From the NCBI GenBank assembly GCA_900315925.1, contig ONAV01000002.1, forward strand, positions 1 to 64,000: 64,000 nucleotides of DNA. Reading direction: 5' to 3'. Positions within the stretch are counted from its first letter, which is position 1. Every line of letters begins with the position of its first letter. The stretch is from an uncultured Selenomonadales bacterium (GTDB lineage Bacteria; Bacillota; Negativicutes; Acidaminococcales; Acidaminococcaceae). Positions 45,757 through 52,323 of this stretch are shown piece by piece. The notes under the pieces were generated by a model. The model made no database searches and was not told the DNA's origin. It worked only from the letters and a program-made list of their open reading frames with translations. A program made the translations under genes and the position numbers.

Positions 45757-46605
45757 ATGATGATGTCTTTGAAAAAACATATTTTCCCTGTTATCTTATC
45801 CTTTACCCTTTTACTACCGGCGGGTTCCGGATTGGCCGCAGAACAAACTAATCCGGCAGCTGCTCCAGCGAAGGGTCAGACTCAAAAAATACGTCTTTCT
45901 GCAGATCAGATTGCAAAATTGAAAATATTGCTTGCTGCGAAAAAGCAAGAACAGGAAAAACTTGCCAGGGAAAAAGCATTGCAGAAAGAACAGGAATCAA
46001 TTCAGAAACAAGTGCAGCGACAGCGTGAACTGGAAGCTCAAAAACGTGAACAACGTTTAAAAGAATATGAAGAAAAGATGGCTGCCAAACGGGAGGCTGA
46101 ATTGAAAGCAAAAAAACAAGAAGAATTAGAAAAAGCATTGGCAGCACAAAAAGAAGCCGATCGCCAGGCAGAACTTTCGGCCAAGGAAGCAATTCGTCGT
46201 AAAGTTTTTGAAGATAAAAAAGCTGCATCAATGACCAATACTCCTAAAGTTACAGATAGAATTCTTCCGGAACGCAGGACAATTTATCGTTCCAATGCGC
46301 CGGTTGAAATTGACAGTATCGAGCAGTTGAATTTTAATTATATCCAGAGTTCTGACAAAATCGCCTGGTCACCTACTCTTGTGTTCGATAATGGCGCAGA
46401 GACGTATCTCCGGATACCTGAGAAACATTTAGATGATAACTTTGCAGTAACCGGCATTCATTCTAACGGGGATACATTTACAGGGGCTTACAGGATCCAG
46501 CAGGATTTTATCGTCGTCCCCGGTATCTATGATCATATCCGTATCCGTAAAGGAGATCAAACTTTGATTGTTCGGTATAAGCTTCCTGATAACCTGGGTT
46601 GGTAA
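45757..46605 (+). CDS. Second VirB9/TrbG-like protein with long coiled-coil N-terminus
   Basis: 282 residues. Signal peptide ending near GLAA, then a charged helix rich in Lys, Glu, Gln and Ala (about 45-150), then a domain resembling the VirB9 C-terminal fold: LNFNYIQSS, SPTLVFDNGAETYLRIPEKH, YRIQQDFIVVPGIYDHIRIRKGDQTLIVRY. Compare LNFHYRYIKM and VFDDGVRTYIRMK of the TrbG at 27920. It lacks the TrbG N-terminal domain. It may be an alternative outer-membrane collar or linker. GGAG ribosome-binding site. Confidence 0.75.
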   Translation: MMMSLKKHIFPVILSFTLLLPAGSGLAAEQTNPAAAPAKGQTQKIRLSADQIAKLKILLAAKKQEQEKLAREKALQKEQESIQKQVQRQRELEAQKREQRLKEYEEKMAAKREAELKAKKQEELEKALAAQKEADRQAELSAKEAIRRKVFEDKKAASMTNTPKVTDRILPERRTIYRSNAPVEIDSIEQLNFNYIQSSDKIAWSPTLVFDNGAETYLRIPEKHLDDNFAVTGIHSNGDTFTGAYRIQQDFIVVPGIYDHIRIRKGDQTLIVRYKLPDNLGW

Positions 46606-46649
46606 GGATATTTACTGTAAGAATTTATTTGTGGAGCTTAATAAAAATC

Positions 46650-46678
46650 TTGCAATATCTATTAGCTTATTGTATAAT
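46650..46678 (+). promoter_or_regulatory. Promoter of the type III toxin-antitoxin locus
   Basis: TTGCAA (46650-46655), 17-base spacer, TATAAT (46673-46678). Predicted RNA start near 46685, just ahead of the antitoxin repeats. Confidence 0.8.
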
Positions 46679-46684
46679 TTAGTT

Positions 46685-46850
46685 GCGGATATGTTCATAT
46701 CCGATGTCTGTCGCTCCCGGATGCAGCGACTAATAAATGCTTCGGATCAAATATGTGTCGCTCCCGGATGCAGCGACTAATAAATGCTCCGGATCAAATA
46801 TGTGTCGCTTCCGGGTGCAGCGACTAACAAGTGCCCCGGTTCAAATGTTG
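46685..46850 (+). ncRNA. RNA antitoxin: three 47-nt tandem repeats (type III TA, CptI-like)
   Basis: Three direct repeats of exactly 47 nt start at 46710, 46757 and 46804, each beginning GTCGCT and containing a short stem GTCGCT / AGCGAC and the block GACTAAYAARTGC. They lie between a strong promoter and a terminator, followed by a toxin gene. This is the layout of type III systems (ToxIN, CptIN, TenpIN), in which the toxin RNase cuts the precursor into repeat units that bind and inhibit it. Copies 1 and 2 are nearly identical; copy 3 has several changes. Confidence 0.85.
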
Positions 46851-46853
46851 AAA

Positions 46854-46886
46854 AGCTCCGTAAGTATTAGCGGGGCTTTTTTTTTT
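46854..46886 (+). terminator. Attenuating terminator between RNA antitoxin and toxin
   Basis: AGCTCCG (46854-46860) / CGGGGCT (46871-46877) and a ten-base T run. In type III TA loci such a terminator sets a high antitoxin-to-toxin ratio by partial readthrough. Confidence 0.9.
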
Positions 46887-46909
46887 ATTTTATGCGGAGG
46901 ATTAATATA

Positions 46910-47509
46910 ATGATACAAGGTCATTTCTATTTTTTAAAGGAAGATTATTTTAACGATTTTCCGGATCCTGCAATTATGAAAAATAAAGAAAAGATTGATG
47001 GTAAAACTCATAATCGCCCCTGTTATTATGCATTCAGGGATTCTTCTACCGGATTGTATTGGGTAATTCCTATATCTTCAAAAATTGCAAAGTTTCAAAA
47101 AGTCTATAACTCTAAAACTAAACTTAATGGACGGTGTGATACATTGGTTTTCGGCGACGTTATGGGTTCGCAAAAAGCTTTTTTGATTCAAAATATGTGT
47201 CCTGTAACTGATGACTATATTAAGAATGAATACATAGACGCTACTTCAAGTAAGCCTGTACGCATTTCTCCTGAATTGGAAAAGAAAATCAATCAAAGTG
47301 CAAAGCTTGTTCTTGGTTTGAAACGCAGGGGGTATAAGGTTATTTTTCCTGATGTTTTATCCATAGAAAAGAAACTCATAGAAAACCTACAAAATGACAG
47401 GAGTAAAACAAATTCCGAAACTGTTTTAACACTTAAAGGCGATAACAGTGATGTACTTGATTTAAATAAATACACTAATCCCAATAAGAAGAAGCCAAAA
47501 CGTCCATAG
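46910..47509 (+). CDS. Type III toxin, CptN/ToxN-like endoribonuclease
   Basis: 199 residues. Family-like stretches: GHFYFLKEDYFNDFPD, MKNKEKIDGKTHNRPCYYAFRD, TGLYWVIPISSKIAKFQKVY, CDTLVFGDVMGSQKAFLIQN, MCPVTDDYIKNEYID. These fit the CptN branch of ToxN-type RNases (recalled from the family, not searched). Start ATG at 46910 has GGAGG nine bases upstream; an ATG at 46892 lacks one. Such loci stabilise plasmids and defend against phage by abortive infection. C-terminal 40 residues are variable and basic. About 25 bases after the terminator. Confidence 0.85.
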   Translation: MIQGHFYFLKEDYFNDFPDPAIMKNKEKIDGKTHNRPCYYAFRDSSTGLYWVIPISSKIAKFQKVYNSKTKLNGRCDTLVFGDVMGSQKAFLIQNMCPVTDDYIKNEYIDATSSKPVRISPELEKKINQSAKLVLGLKRRGYKVIFPDVLSIEKKLIENLQNDRSKTNSETVLTLKGDNSDVLDLNKYTNPNKKKPKRP

Positions 47510-47898
47510 ACCGTTTTTCTTTAGTCGTGCGATAAAAAATATTGTATTGAGTGTTTTGCGTTCGTTACAGGGCATTTTACGAAGTATGTTTTTCTTAATC
47601 AGCCCAATTTTTATAAAAGTGTAAACCAACACCAGGTGAATTAATCGCCCATGGCCAAAGATCAACTTCTGCAGAAATGGTACGTTCTGTTTTTGTATGT
47701 TCAATGAAATAGAACGTCCAATCTTAAAATACACTGAGTTTACAATACTTATTTTAATATTGGCATTCGAAAGGTTTGCCTTTTTTATTTCTGTAATAAA
47801 ACCTTATCAAAAAGTAGACTTACTGGCATACTGCAGATCCGGCTGTAATTCTGTGTCAAAACTTCGATATAAACTTTTGAAATATATATCAAAATATT
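47510..47898. other. Gene-poor stretch between the TA locus and the recombinase
   Basis: About 390 bases, AT-rich. A minus-strand frame of 90 codons (47462-47734) overlaps the toxin end and has no ribosome-binding site or recognisable motif. I see no repeats or terminators. It could be the remains of a lost gene. Confidence 0.4.
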
Positions 47899-47927
47899 TT
47901 GCCATTTTGACACACTTTTGTTATAAT
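47899..47927 (+). promoter_or_regulatory. Promoter of the serine recombinase gene
   Basis: TTGCCA (47899-47904), 17-base spacer, TATAAT (47922-47927). The operator-like motif at 47952 lies just downstream of the expected start. Confidence 0.7.
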
Positions 47928-47951
47928 TTATAGTAGTTAAAGATTTATCAA

Positions 47952-47968
47952 AATCTTATTTTATGATA
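47952..47968. promoter_or_regulatory. Operator-like motif before the recombinase
   Basis: AATCTTATTTTATGATA, matching the relaxase-side motif TATCATATTTTATGATA at all but three positions; an overlapping TTTATCA/TGATAAA inverted repeat flanks it. Confidence 0.6.
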
Positions 47969-47979
47969 AAGGTGGTATT

Positions 47980-48606
47980 ATGGAAAATAAAACCTTTGCT
48001 TATGTACGTGTCAGCAGCAAAGAGCAGAACCTGTCAAGGCAGATCGATTCCATGCTGCAGTATGTTAAAGATCCCCGCGATATTTACTGTGATAAGCAAT
48101 CCGGAAAGAATTTCGAACGCCCCGGATACCAGGCTCTTTTTTACAATCTTCGTTCCGGAGATGAATTATATATTCACACTTTATCCCGGTTGGGCCGAAA
48201 CAAAACAGAAACAAAAAATCAGCTGATCGAGCTGCAGAAAAAAGGAGTCCTTGTCCGTGTGCTGGATATCCCTACTACGTTAATGGATTTTTCCGCATTT
48301 GGCTCCCTGCAGCGATCCATTATGGAGATGGTTAACAACATCCTGATCGAAGTCCTTTCCACCATCGCGGAGGTAGAACGGGATAATATCCGGACAGCCC
48401 AGAAAGAAGGTATACAGTCAGCCAAAAAGCGCGGCATACACTTTGGACGTTCTCTTACACCGTATCCGGATTCCTGGTCTGCAGATTACAAAGCATGGAA
48501 AAATGATCAGTGTAGCGCAATATCCCTCATCCGGAAATATAACTTTTCTGCCAGCACGTTTTACCGTCTTGTACGGCGTTGGGAAAAATCACAAAAAATC
48601 CACTAA
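47980..48606 (+). CDS. Serine recombinase (resolvase/invertase family)
   Basis: 208 residues. Catalytic Ser in AYVRVSSKEQNLSRQ (about residue 11-12), the Arg motif LSRLGRNKTE, the long E helix with AEVERDNIRTAQKEGIQSAKKRG, and a C-terminal helix-turn-helix (SLIRKYNFSASTFYRLV). Size fits plasmid resolvases (multimer resolution) or DNA invertases, not large integrases. It could maintain monomers of the element, or act on the cassette locus at 57-59 kb; neither is shown. The GGTGG site precedes the ATG. Confidence 0.9.
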   Translation: MENKTFAYVRVSSKEQNLSRQIDSMLQYVKDPRDIYCDKQSGKNFERPGYQALFYNLRSGDELYIHTLSRLGRNKTETKNQLIELQKKGVLVRVLDIPTTLMDFSAFGSLQRSIMEMVNNILIEVLSTIAEVERDNIRTAQKEGIQSAKKRGIHFGRSLTPYPDSWSADYKAWKNDQCSAISLIRKYNFSASTFYRLVRRWEKSQKIH

Positions 48607-48640
48607 GCTATATTACTACAACTTAGTGGATTTCTCTTTT
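48600..48640. terminator. Bidirectional terminator between recombinase and PIN gene
   Basis: CCACTAAG (48600-48607) / CTTAGTGG (48622-48629) with T-rich DNA on both sides. The stem includes the recombinase stop codon. It serves the two convergent genes. Confidence 0.75.
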
Positions 48641-48645
48641 GCTTT

Positions 48646-49065
48646 TTATATTTCAATACTGTTACCTAAAATTGCCAGCATTTCGCGTGGCGTAACTATA
48701 AAAGGTTTCAACGGAAAATGTTTTATATTGCCGGTAACAAGATAAGCATCTTCAGATGATCTTGCTTCCATTGTAACTGCATAAAAAACAATATCCGAAG
48801 TATGAGGAAGAGATTCATCTATTGCAGCCGGGTTAAATGCTACACCACGCTTTTTTATTCCTTCAATCAATATCTGTATATCATTTTCTTTAAAAGGAAA
48901 TTTTTTGCGCCGCAGCACTTCATCATATTCTGCAATTATTTTTTCATTTAAGATTGGAGTTATCTTGCCAACAAGTGCATGTTCGACGACCTTCCCTGGT
49001 ATGGAATCCCAGCGTAATAATGCGGAGACAAGCACATTTGTATCAATTACCGCATATTTTTTCAT
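48646..49065 (-). CDS. PIN-domain toxin (VapC-like)
   Basis: 139 residues. PIN RNase fold with acidic residues in VIDTNVLVSALL (Asp7), IAEYDEVL, SSEDAYLVTGNIKHF: consistent with the COG1569-type PIN family. Likely cuts RNA, with the small gene upstream as antitoxin (ATGA overlap of start and stop). Length is normal. Confidence 0.88.
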   Translation of the reverse strand: MKKYAVIDTNVLVSALLRWDSIPGKVVEHALVGKITPILNEKIIAEYDEVLRRKKFPFKENDIQILIEGIKKRGVAFNPAAIDESLPHTSDIVFYAVTMEARSSEDAYLVTGNIKHFPLKPFIVTPREMLAILGNSIEI

Positions 49066-49358
49066 TGCTGTTGACTCCTGACTGCGTTGATTTCCGCATT
49101 AATCTCTTCCAGTGTCATATTTGCGATACCGGCTTTTTGCGCCTCATCACTCATGCGTTTCATGGCTTGTATTGCTTCATAAGCCATATATTCTTTATCC
49201 GGAAGCTGCATGCTGAACGGAATCCCTTTCATCTGCACGGAACGCGTCAGAAAAATCCGGATCGCAGTAGGAAGGTCAAGACCAAGCTGAGAATAGATTT
49301 CTGTTGCTTCCTGTTTCAACTTTTCATCAATCCGGAGTTGCAATAAATTATTTGCCAT
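49062..49358 (-). CDS. RelB/DinJ-like antitoxin
   Basis: 98 residues. N-terminal ribbon-helix-helix: LLQLRIDEKLKQEATEIYSQLGLDLPTAIRIFLTRSV, typical of the RelB/DinJ family; the C-terminal part is helical and would bind the toxin. Start ATG at 49358, with AAGGGGAG eight bases upstream. Normally paired with YafQ/RelE-type toxins; here paired with a PIN protein. Probably represses its own promoter. Confidence 0.88.
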   Translation of the reverse strand: MANNLLQLRIDEKLKQEATEIYSQLGLDLPTAIRIFLTRSVQMKGIPFSMQLPDKEYMAYEAIQAMKRMSDEAQKAGIANMTLEEINAEINAVRSQQQ

Positions 49359-49434
49359 AGTCAAGTCTCCCCTTTCATCTGAATTTATTTGTAATGCAAT
49401 TGTATCATCAATCCTGTTCATATTCAAGCCCCTT

Positions 49435-49689
49435 TTAATCATTTCTCTTATTTCCTTTGAGCTGTTCTGTTGCATATTTCAGACGCTGAATACATACATC
49501 AAGGGATGTTTGCAATGATTCGGACATACAGTTCATGTTATCCTTGTTTTCTTGCAAACCATCTTTCATGATTTCAAAAATAATGAATTTCAGTCTGGTG
49601 AGTTCAACAATGACATTGTTTAGAATATCCATCGGTTCATAGTTGTTAGATTCTTTAACATAAAATTTAATCAAATTTGTTTTTTCCAT
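49435..49689 (-). CDS. Small helical protein, unknown
   Basis: 84 residues. Start ATG at 49689, with AGGAGG upstream. Predicted mostly alpha-helical (VIVELTRLKFIIFEIMKDG, SLDVCIQRLKYATEQLKG). No family recognised. One base after the stop of the gene at 49691. Confidence 0.6.
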   Translation of the reverse strand: MEKTNLIKFYVKESNNYEPMDILNNVIVELTRLKFIIFEIMKDGLQENKDNMNCMSESLQTSLDVCIQRLKYATEQLKGNKRND

Positions 49690-49690
49690 T

Positions 49691-49990
49691 TTATTTCCTC
49701 CTGAGTTGTTCAAACAGTTTTTTTATTTCTTCTTTCGCGCCTAATGCATTTTGCGTCAATTTCCGCACCCATGCCTTGCGTGTTGGAGACCATTTAAACG
49801 AATATTTCTTTAAAATATCTCTATATTCAATTGCCGGTTTTTCCGGAAAAATAAATTGTATCCTGTTTTCCCGGATTGCAATGTAAAACCCGTCCGTCTT
49901 TTCTTCCGGAACAGGTATGTTCGTCACCCCCTTTCGCATAGCCATATTTTTGTTCACGACATAGTTTTTATCCGGATTGAAATCTTCCAT
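49691..49990 (-). CDS. Small protein, unknown
   Basis: 99 residues. The segment YRDILKKYSFKWSPTRKAWVRKLTQNALGAKEEIKKLF resembles a short module (old-residue-to-W-S-P-T-x-K-A-W-x-R-x-L) seen in many plasmid and phage accessory proteins, but I do not know its role. Start ATG at 49990 with AAAGGA upstream. Forms an operon with 49435-49689. Confidence 0.6.
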   Translation of the reverse strand: MEDFNPDKNYVVNKNMAMRKGVTNIPVPEEKTDGFYIAIRENRIQFIFPEKPAIEYRDILKKYSFKWSPTRKAWVRKLTQNALGAKEEIKKLFEQLRRK

Positions 49991-50051
49991 AGTTTATCCT
50001 TTCTTCATCTCGTAATATGACCGGTTCAGTACCAAAAGAGCCGGTTATACA

Positions 50052-50153
50052 TCAATCACCAAAAATGGCAGCAAGCACCAGTATTAAATAGACCAGCATA
50101 GCTTTTTCGTCTTCAATGGCAACCAGGTTTTTTCTTGTAATTTTCCTAAACAT
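50052..50153 (-). CDS. Very small membrane peptide
   Basis: 33 residues: a basic start (MFRKITRKNLVAIEDEKA) then one hydrophobic helix (MLVYLILVLAAIFGD). A good GGGAGGG ribosome-binding site lies six bases before the ATG at 50153. Too short to assign; size and shape suit a small toxin or a regulator of a membrane complex. Confidence 0.55.
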   Translation of the reverse strand: MFRKITRKNLVAIEDEKAMLVYLILVLAAIFGD

Positions 50154-50209
50154 TTTTCACCCTCCCGTTTATCAGTTTTCTATTTTCCTTTCTGTTTATT
50201 CCACAGGCT

Positions 50210-50238
50210 GGCCGATTCTTGAGAACCGGCCTCTTTTT
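50210..50238 (+). terminator. Hairpin with T tract
   Basis: GGCCGATTCT / AGAACCGGCC (one mismatch), then TCTTTTT on the plus side. No plus-strand gene is nearby, so its role is unclear. Confidence 0.4.
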
Positions 50239-50249
50239 AATGACGAAAC

Positions 50250-50486
50250 TTATTTCATCTTCATCCTGTTTTCCAGTTCCAACCTGATAAACTCATCTAT
50301 CTGACAAACATCAGGTAGAAGTTTTGCTTCATCCCATCCGGATACATGGAAATTCTCTGAGATACATTGTAAAACAGGTTCTTCTTTTCCTTGCGCGCTC
50401 ATCGTTTTCATGATTTTCTGCGCTTCTGTACCCATGTACTCGAATAACTCCCAAAAGCCAAGTTCCATTGATACCATAATGTTCAT
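50250..50486 (-). CDS. Small protein, unknown
   Basis: 78 residues, mixed composition (MELGFWELFEYMGTEAQKIMKTM; DEFIRLELENRMKMK). No family recognised. AAGGAG lies about 12 bases before the ATG at 50486; a later ATG at 50474 is possible. Follows radC, separated by a perfect GGGGCGGC/GCCGCCCC hairpin (50516-50534). Confidence 0.5.
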   Translation of the reverse strand: MNIMVSMELGFWELFEYMGTEAQKIMKTMSAQGKEEPVLQCISENFHVSGWDEAKLLPDVCQIDEFIRLELENRMKMK

Positions 50487-50543
50487 TTTTTATCACTGCT
50501 CCTTTCTCTGTAAGGTGGGGCGGCGAGCCGCCCCATTTCATGT

Positions 50544-51206
50544 TTATATGTCGCCATGCTCTTTAAAGCTGTAGTAGCGTGCATCACCTATAACAAGATG
50601 GTCTAACAAGGGGATTCCCATCACATTCCCTGCTTCTTCCAGCGCTTTTGTCAGTTCCCTGTCCTGTGTACTGGGGTAAGGGTCTCCGGAAGGATGGTTA
50701 TGCGCTACCAAAATACATGCCGCATGGTTAACGACCGCATACTGATAAACTTCCCTGGGGTGTACTACTGCGCTGGTCAGGCTTCCCTGCGCTATCTGTT
50801 TCACACCGATAATCCTGTTTTTGGTGTTAAGTGCCATGACCATGAATATTTCCTGATTTTCATGCCGGAGTCTTGGCATAAACCATGCAGCTCCATCGCC
50901 CGGGCTTGTTATATGTTCTGCTTCTATTGCGTCCGCTGTCACTATCCGTCGTCCTAATTCAATGCTTGCCAATATCGCAGCGGCCTGATTTCCTGTTACC
51001 TGATAGGTTTCCATCAGTTCATTGACCTGATGTATACGGGCGACGGTTTTATACAGACCGTGATTTTTTGTCATGTTTTTTGCGATTTCATGCGTATCAT
51101 TTTTCCCTTTATGATTTCCCAGGATAATGCTTACCAGTTCTGCATTGCTCAACATGCCAGCACCATACTTTTTGATTCTCTCTACTTCCTGATTAACACG
51201 CACCAC
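50544..51206 (-). CDS. radC: RadC-family JAB-domain protein
   Basis: 220 residues. N-terminal helix-hairpin-helix-like region (GAGMLSNAELVSIIL) and a JAB/MPN metal-binding domain: VVHPREVYQ, then LVAHNHPSGDPYPSTQD (HxH...D zinc ligands). Despite the name, a repair role is unproven; copies are very common on mobile elements, often near antirestriction genes. Begins LxxVNQEVERIKKYG, shorter at the N-terminus than chromosomal RadC. Confidence 0.9.
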   Translation of the reverse strand: MVRVNQEVERIKKYGAGMLSNAELVSIILGNHKGKNDTHEIAKNMTKNHGLYKTVARIHQVNELMETYQVTGNQAAAILASIELGRRIVTADAIEAEHITSPGDGAAWFMPRLRHENQEIFMVMALNTKNRIIGVKQIAQGSLTSAVVHPREVYQYAVVNHAACILVAHNHPSGDPYPSTQDRELTKALEEAGNVMGIPLLDHLVIGDARYYSFKEHGDI

Positions 51207-51239
51207 TTAAGATTCCACCTTTCTAAATTTAAACGTTGG

Positions 51240-51297
51240 GAATAAGCCGCAAGGCTTATTGGGGTTTGGGGATGAATCCCCAAAAAGGGTTTTGCCG
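51240..51297. repeat. Hairpins upstream of radC
   Basis: AATAAGCC/GGCTTATT (51241-51260) and GGGGAT/ATCCCC (51270-51281), adjoining the large palindrome at 51308. Together they form a run of hairpins like that at oriT. Confidence 0.6.
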
Positions 51298-51307
51298 GGG
51301 TTGGATT

Positions 51308-51463
51308 GTTCCACCCTTTTTTGCAAGGGTGGTTCCTGGGCGTGAGAAACCATATCCGCCAGAAAATGCTGAAGGGCGCAACGCGCCGCAAGGGAACCCT
51401 TCACATTTTCTGGCGGATATGGTCGAATGCCAAAAGGAACCGCTCTTGCAAAAAGAGTGGAAC
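51308..51463. repeat. 156-bp compound palindrome (nested hairpins)
   Basis: Outer arms 51308-51336 and 51436-51463 (GTTCCACYCTTTTT...GGTTCC and its complement) and inner arms 51349-51368 and 51404-51423 (exact 20-bp inverted repeat beginning ACCATATCCGCC). Each outer arm is itself a hairpin. No coding potential. It could be a single-strand origin, a second transfer-related site, or a small non-autonomous element. Confidence 0.8.
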
Positions 51464-51464
51464 T

Positions 51465-51488
51465 AAAAAAGCCGCCTCGCGGCGGCTT
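51465..51488 (-). terminator. Terminator of the parA operon
   Basis: AAGCCGCC (51469-51476), loop TCGC, GGCGGCTT (51481-51488); six T residues follow on the minus strand. About 100 bases after the last small gene of the operon. Confidence 0.8.
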
Positions 51489-51525
51489 ACCTTCAGTACT
51501 ATTATTAAAGTTTCATATGTTTATA

Positions 51526-51542
51526 ACATTTATATAAAACGT
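51526..51542. repeat. 17-mer shared with the XRE-topB region
   Basis: ACATTTATATAAAACGT, an exact copy of 42674-42690, in AT-rich DNA between the parA operon and its terminator. Similar AT-rich TATATAA-type DNA is at 53030-53100 before parA. Confidence 0.5.
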
Positions 51543-51588
51543 TATAAATTATATAGGTTATATGTTTGTTATGGATTATACAAAATAT

Positions 51589-51744
51589 TTATTTTTCCAG
51601 TTTTTCCTGAATCGCTTCCTGGACAAATTCCTGGATGGTCTGATCTTTTTCCAGATGTTTTATAATTCGATCCAGCAAAACTTTAGGTAAAGAAACATTG
51701 ATATCTTCCAGCTGATTATTTTCATAATTGATTTTGTCAGTCAT
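51589..51744 (-). CDS. Small ribbon-helix-helix-like protein
   Basis: 51 residues, M-T-D-K-I-N-Y start, then INVSLPKVLLDRIIKHLEKD, QTIQEFVQEAIQEKLEK. A beta strand followed by two helices with 'LPKVLLDRI' and 'VQEAIQEKL' fits the Arc/CopG ribbon-helix-helix fold. It overlaps the upstream gene by eight bases and so belongs to the parA operon; such proteins often act as the DNA-binding partner of small ParA ATPases. Confidence 0.65.
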   Translation of the reverse strand: MTDKINYENNQLEDINVSLPKVLLDRIIKHLEKDQTIQEFVQEAIQEKLEK

Positions 51745-51985
51745 TGGATTTCCTCTTTTCGTTTGCTTCTATGATAGCATTTATATAGTATTCTGCCAAT
51801 CCGATATTTTCTTTGACCGCATTCAATTTTGCTTCCTGATATATATCCAGCGGCACTGCTAAATTGTACATCTTGGTTTGCCGGTTTGCTTTTCTTTCTG
51901 CAGCTTTGCGTTCGCCGCCATGGATAAACTGTTCCATAGCTTGGTTTTTTTCTTTTTCGGTCATTACAGGTTTGTTCGGTATCAT
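51737..51985 (-). CDS. Small DNA-binding-like protein of the parA operon
   Basis: 82 residues. Basic middle (GGERKAAERKANRQTKMYNLAVPLDIYQEAKLNAV) then helices with IGLAEYYINAIIEANEKR; the LAVPLDIYQEAK... segment looks like a ribbon-helix-helix strand plus helix. Start ATG at 51985 overlaps the previous stop by four bases. A candidate ParB-like partner. Confidence 0.6.
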   Translation of the reverse strand: MIPNKPVMTEKEKNQAMEQFIHGGERKAAERKANRQTKMYNLAVPLDIYQEAKLNAVKENIGLAEYYINAIIEANEKRKSND

Positions 51986-52299
51986 TCTTTCATTACCTCC
52001 ATTTTTTCAAGAATTGCCTGTTCAAATTCAATTTTGCATCCATGACTTTTTTCCCATCTTTTACAAAGATAAATTGTATCGCAGTGTGACAGGATCGTAA
52101 GGCACATTTTTATGATTTCGTTGTAGGTCAATTTTCCTGTAGTCCAGTAAAACAGATCCAACGGGTTTACGATACAGGAATCCGGATATTGCATTTTTAA
52201 TTTCAATGCAATTTTTCTTGCGTCCTGCCGGTTAAATTCTTCATTGCCGGTATAGGGATGACAAATATAAATTACTTTTTGTTTTTGGGTCAGTTCCAT
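51982..52299 (-). CDS. DUF4406-like (nucleoside deoxyribosyltransferase fold) protein
   Basis: 105 residues. YICHPYTGNEEFNRQDARKIALKL at the start and LSHCDTIYLCKRWEKSHGCKIEFEQAIL at the end match the layout of DUF4406 proteins, related to nucleoside 2-deoxyribosyltransferases and frequent on phages and plasmids. Function unknown; may act on nucleotides. Between parA and the small DNA-binding gene. Confidence 0.7.
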   Translation of the reverse strand: MELTQKQKVIYICHPYTGNEEFNRQDARKIALKLKMQYPDSCIVNPLDLFYWTTGKLTYNEIIKMCLTILSHCDTIYLCKRWEKSHGCKIEFEQAILEKMEVMKE

Positions 52300-52323
52300 G
52301 ATGATTCCTTTCGCTGAGCATGA

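Noticed and set aside
46710-46850. Three regular direct repeats could be a CRISPR array
   Set aside because: The units are contiguous with no variable spacers, no cas genes are near, and promoter, terminator and toxin gene fit a type III antitoxin RNA.
47462-47734. 90-codon minus-strand frame opposite the toxin gene end
   Set aside because: No ribosome-binding site and no recognisable motif; overlaps the toxin gene. Left as unassigned DNA.
47980-48606. Serine recombinase as the integrase of the element
   Set aside because: At 208 residues it is of resolvase/invertase size and lacks the large C-terminal domain of serine integrases; kept as a resolvase or invertase.
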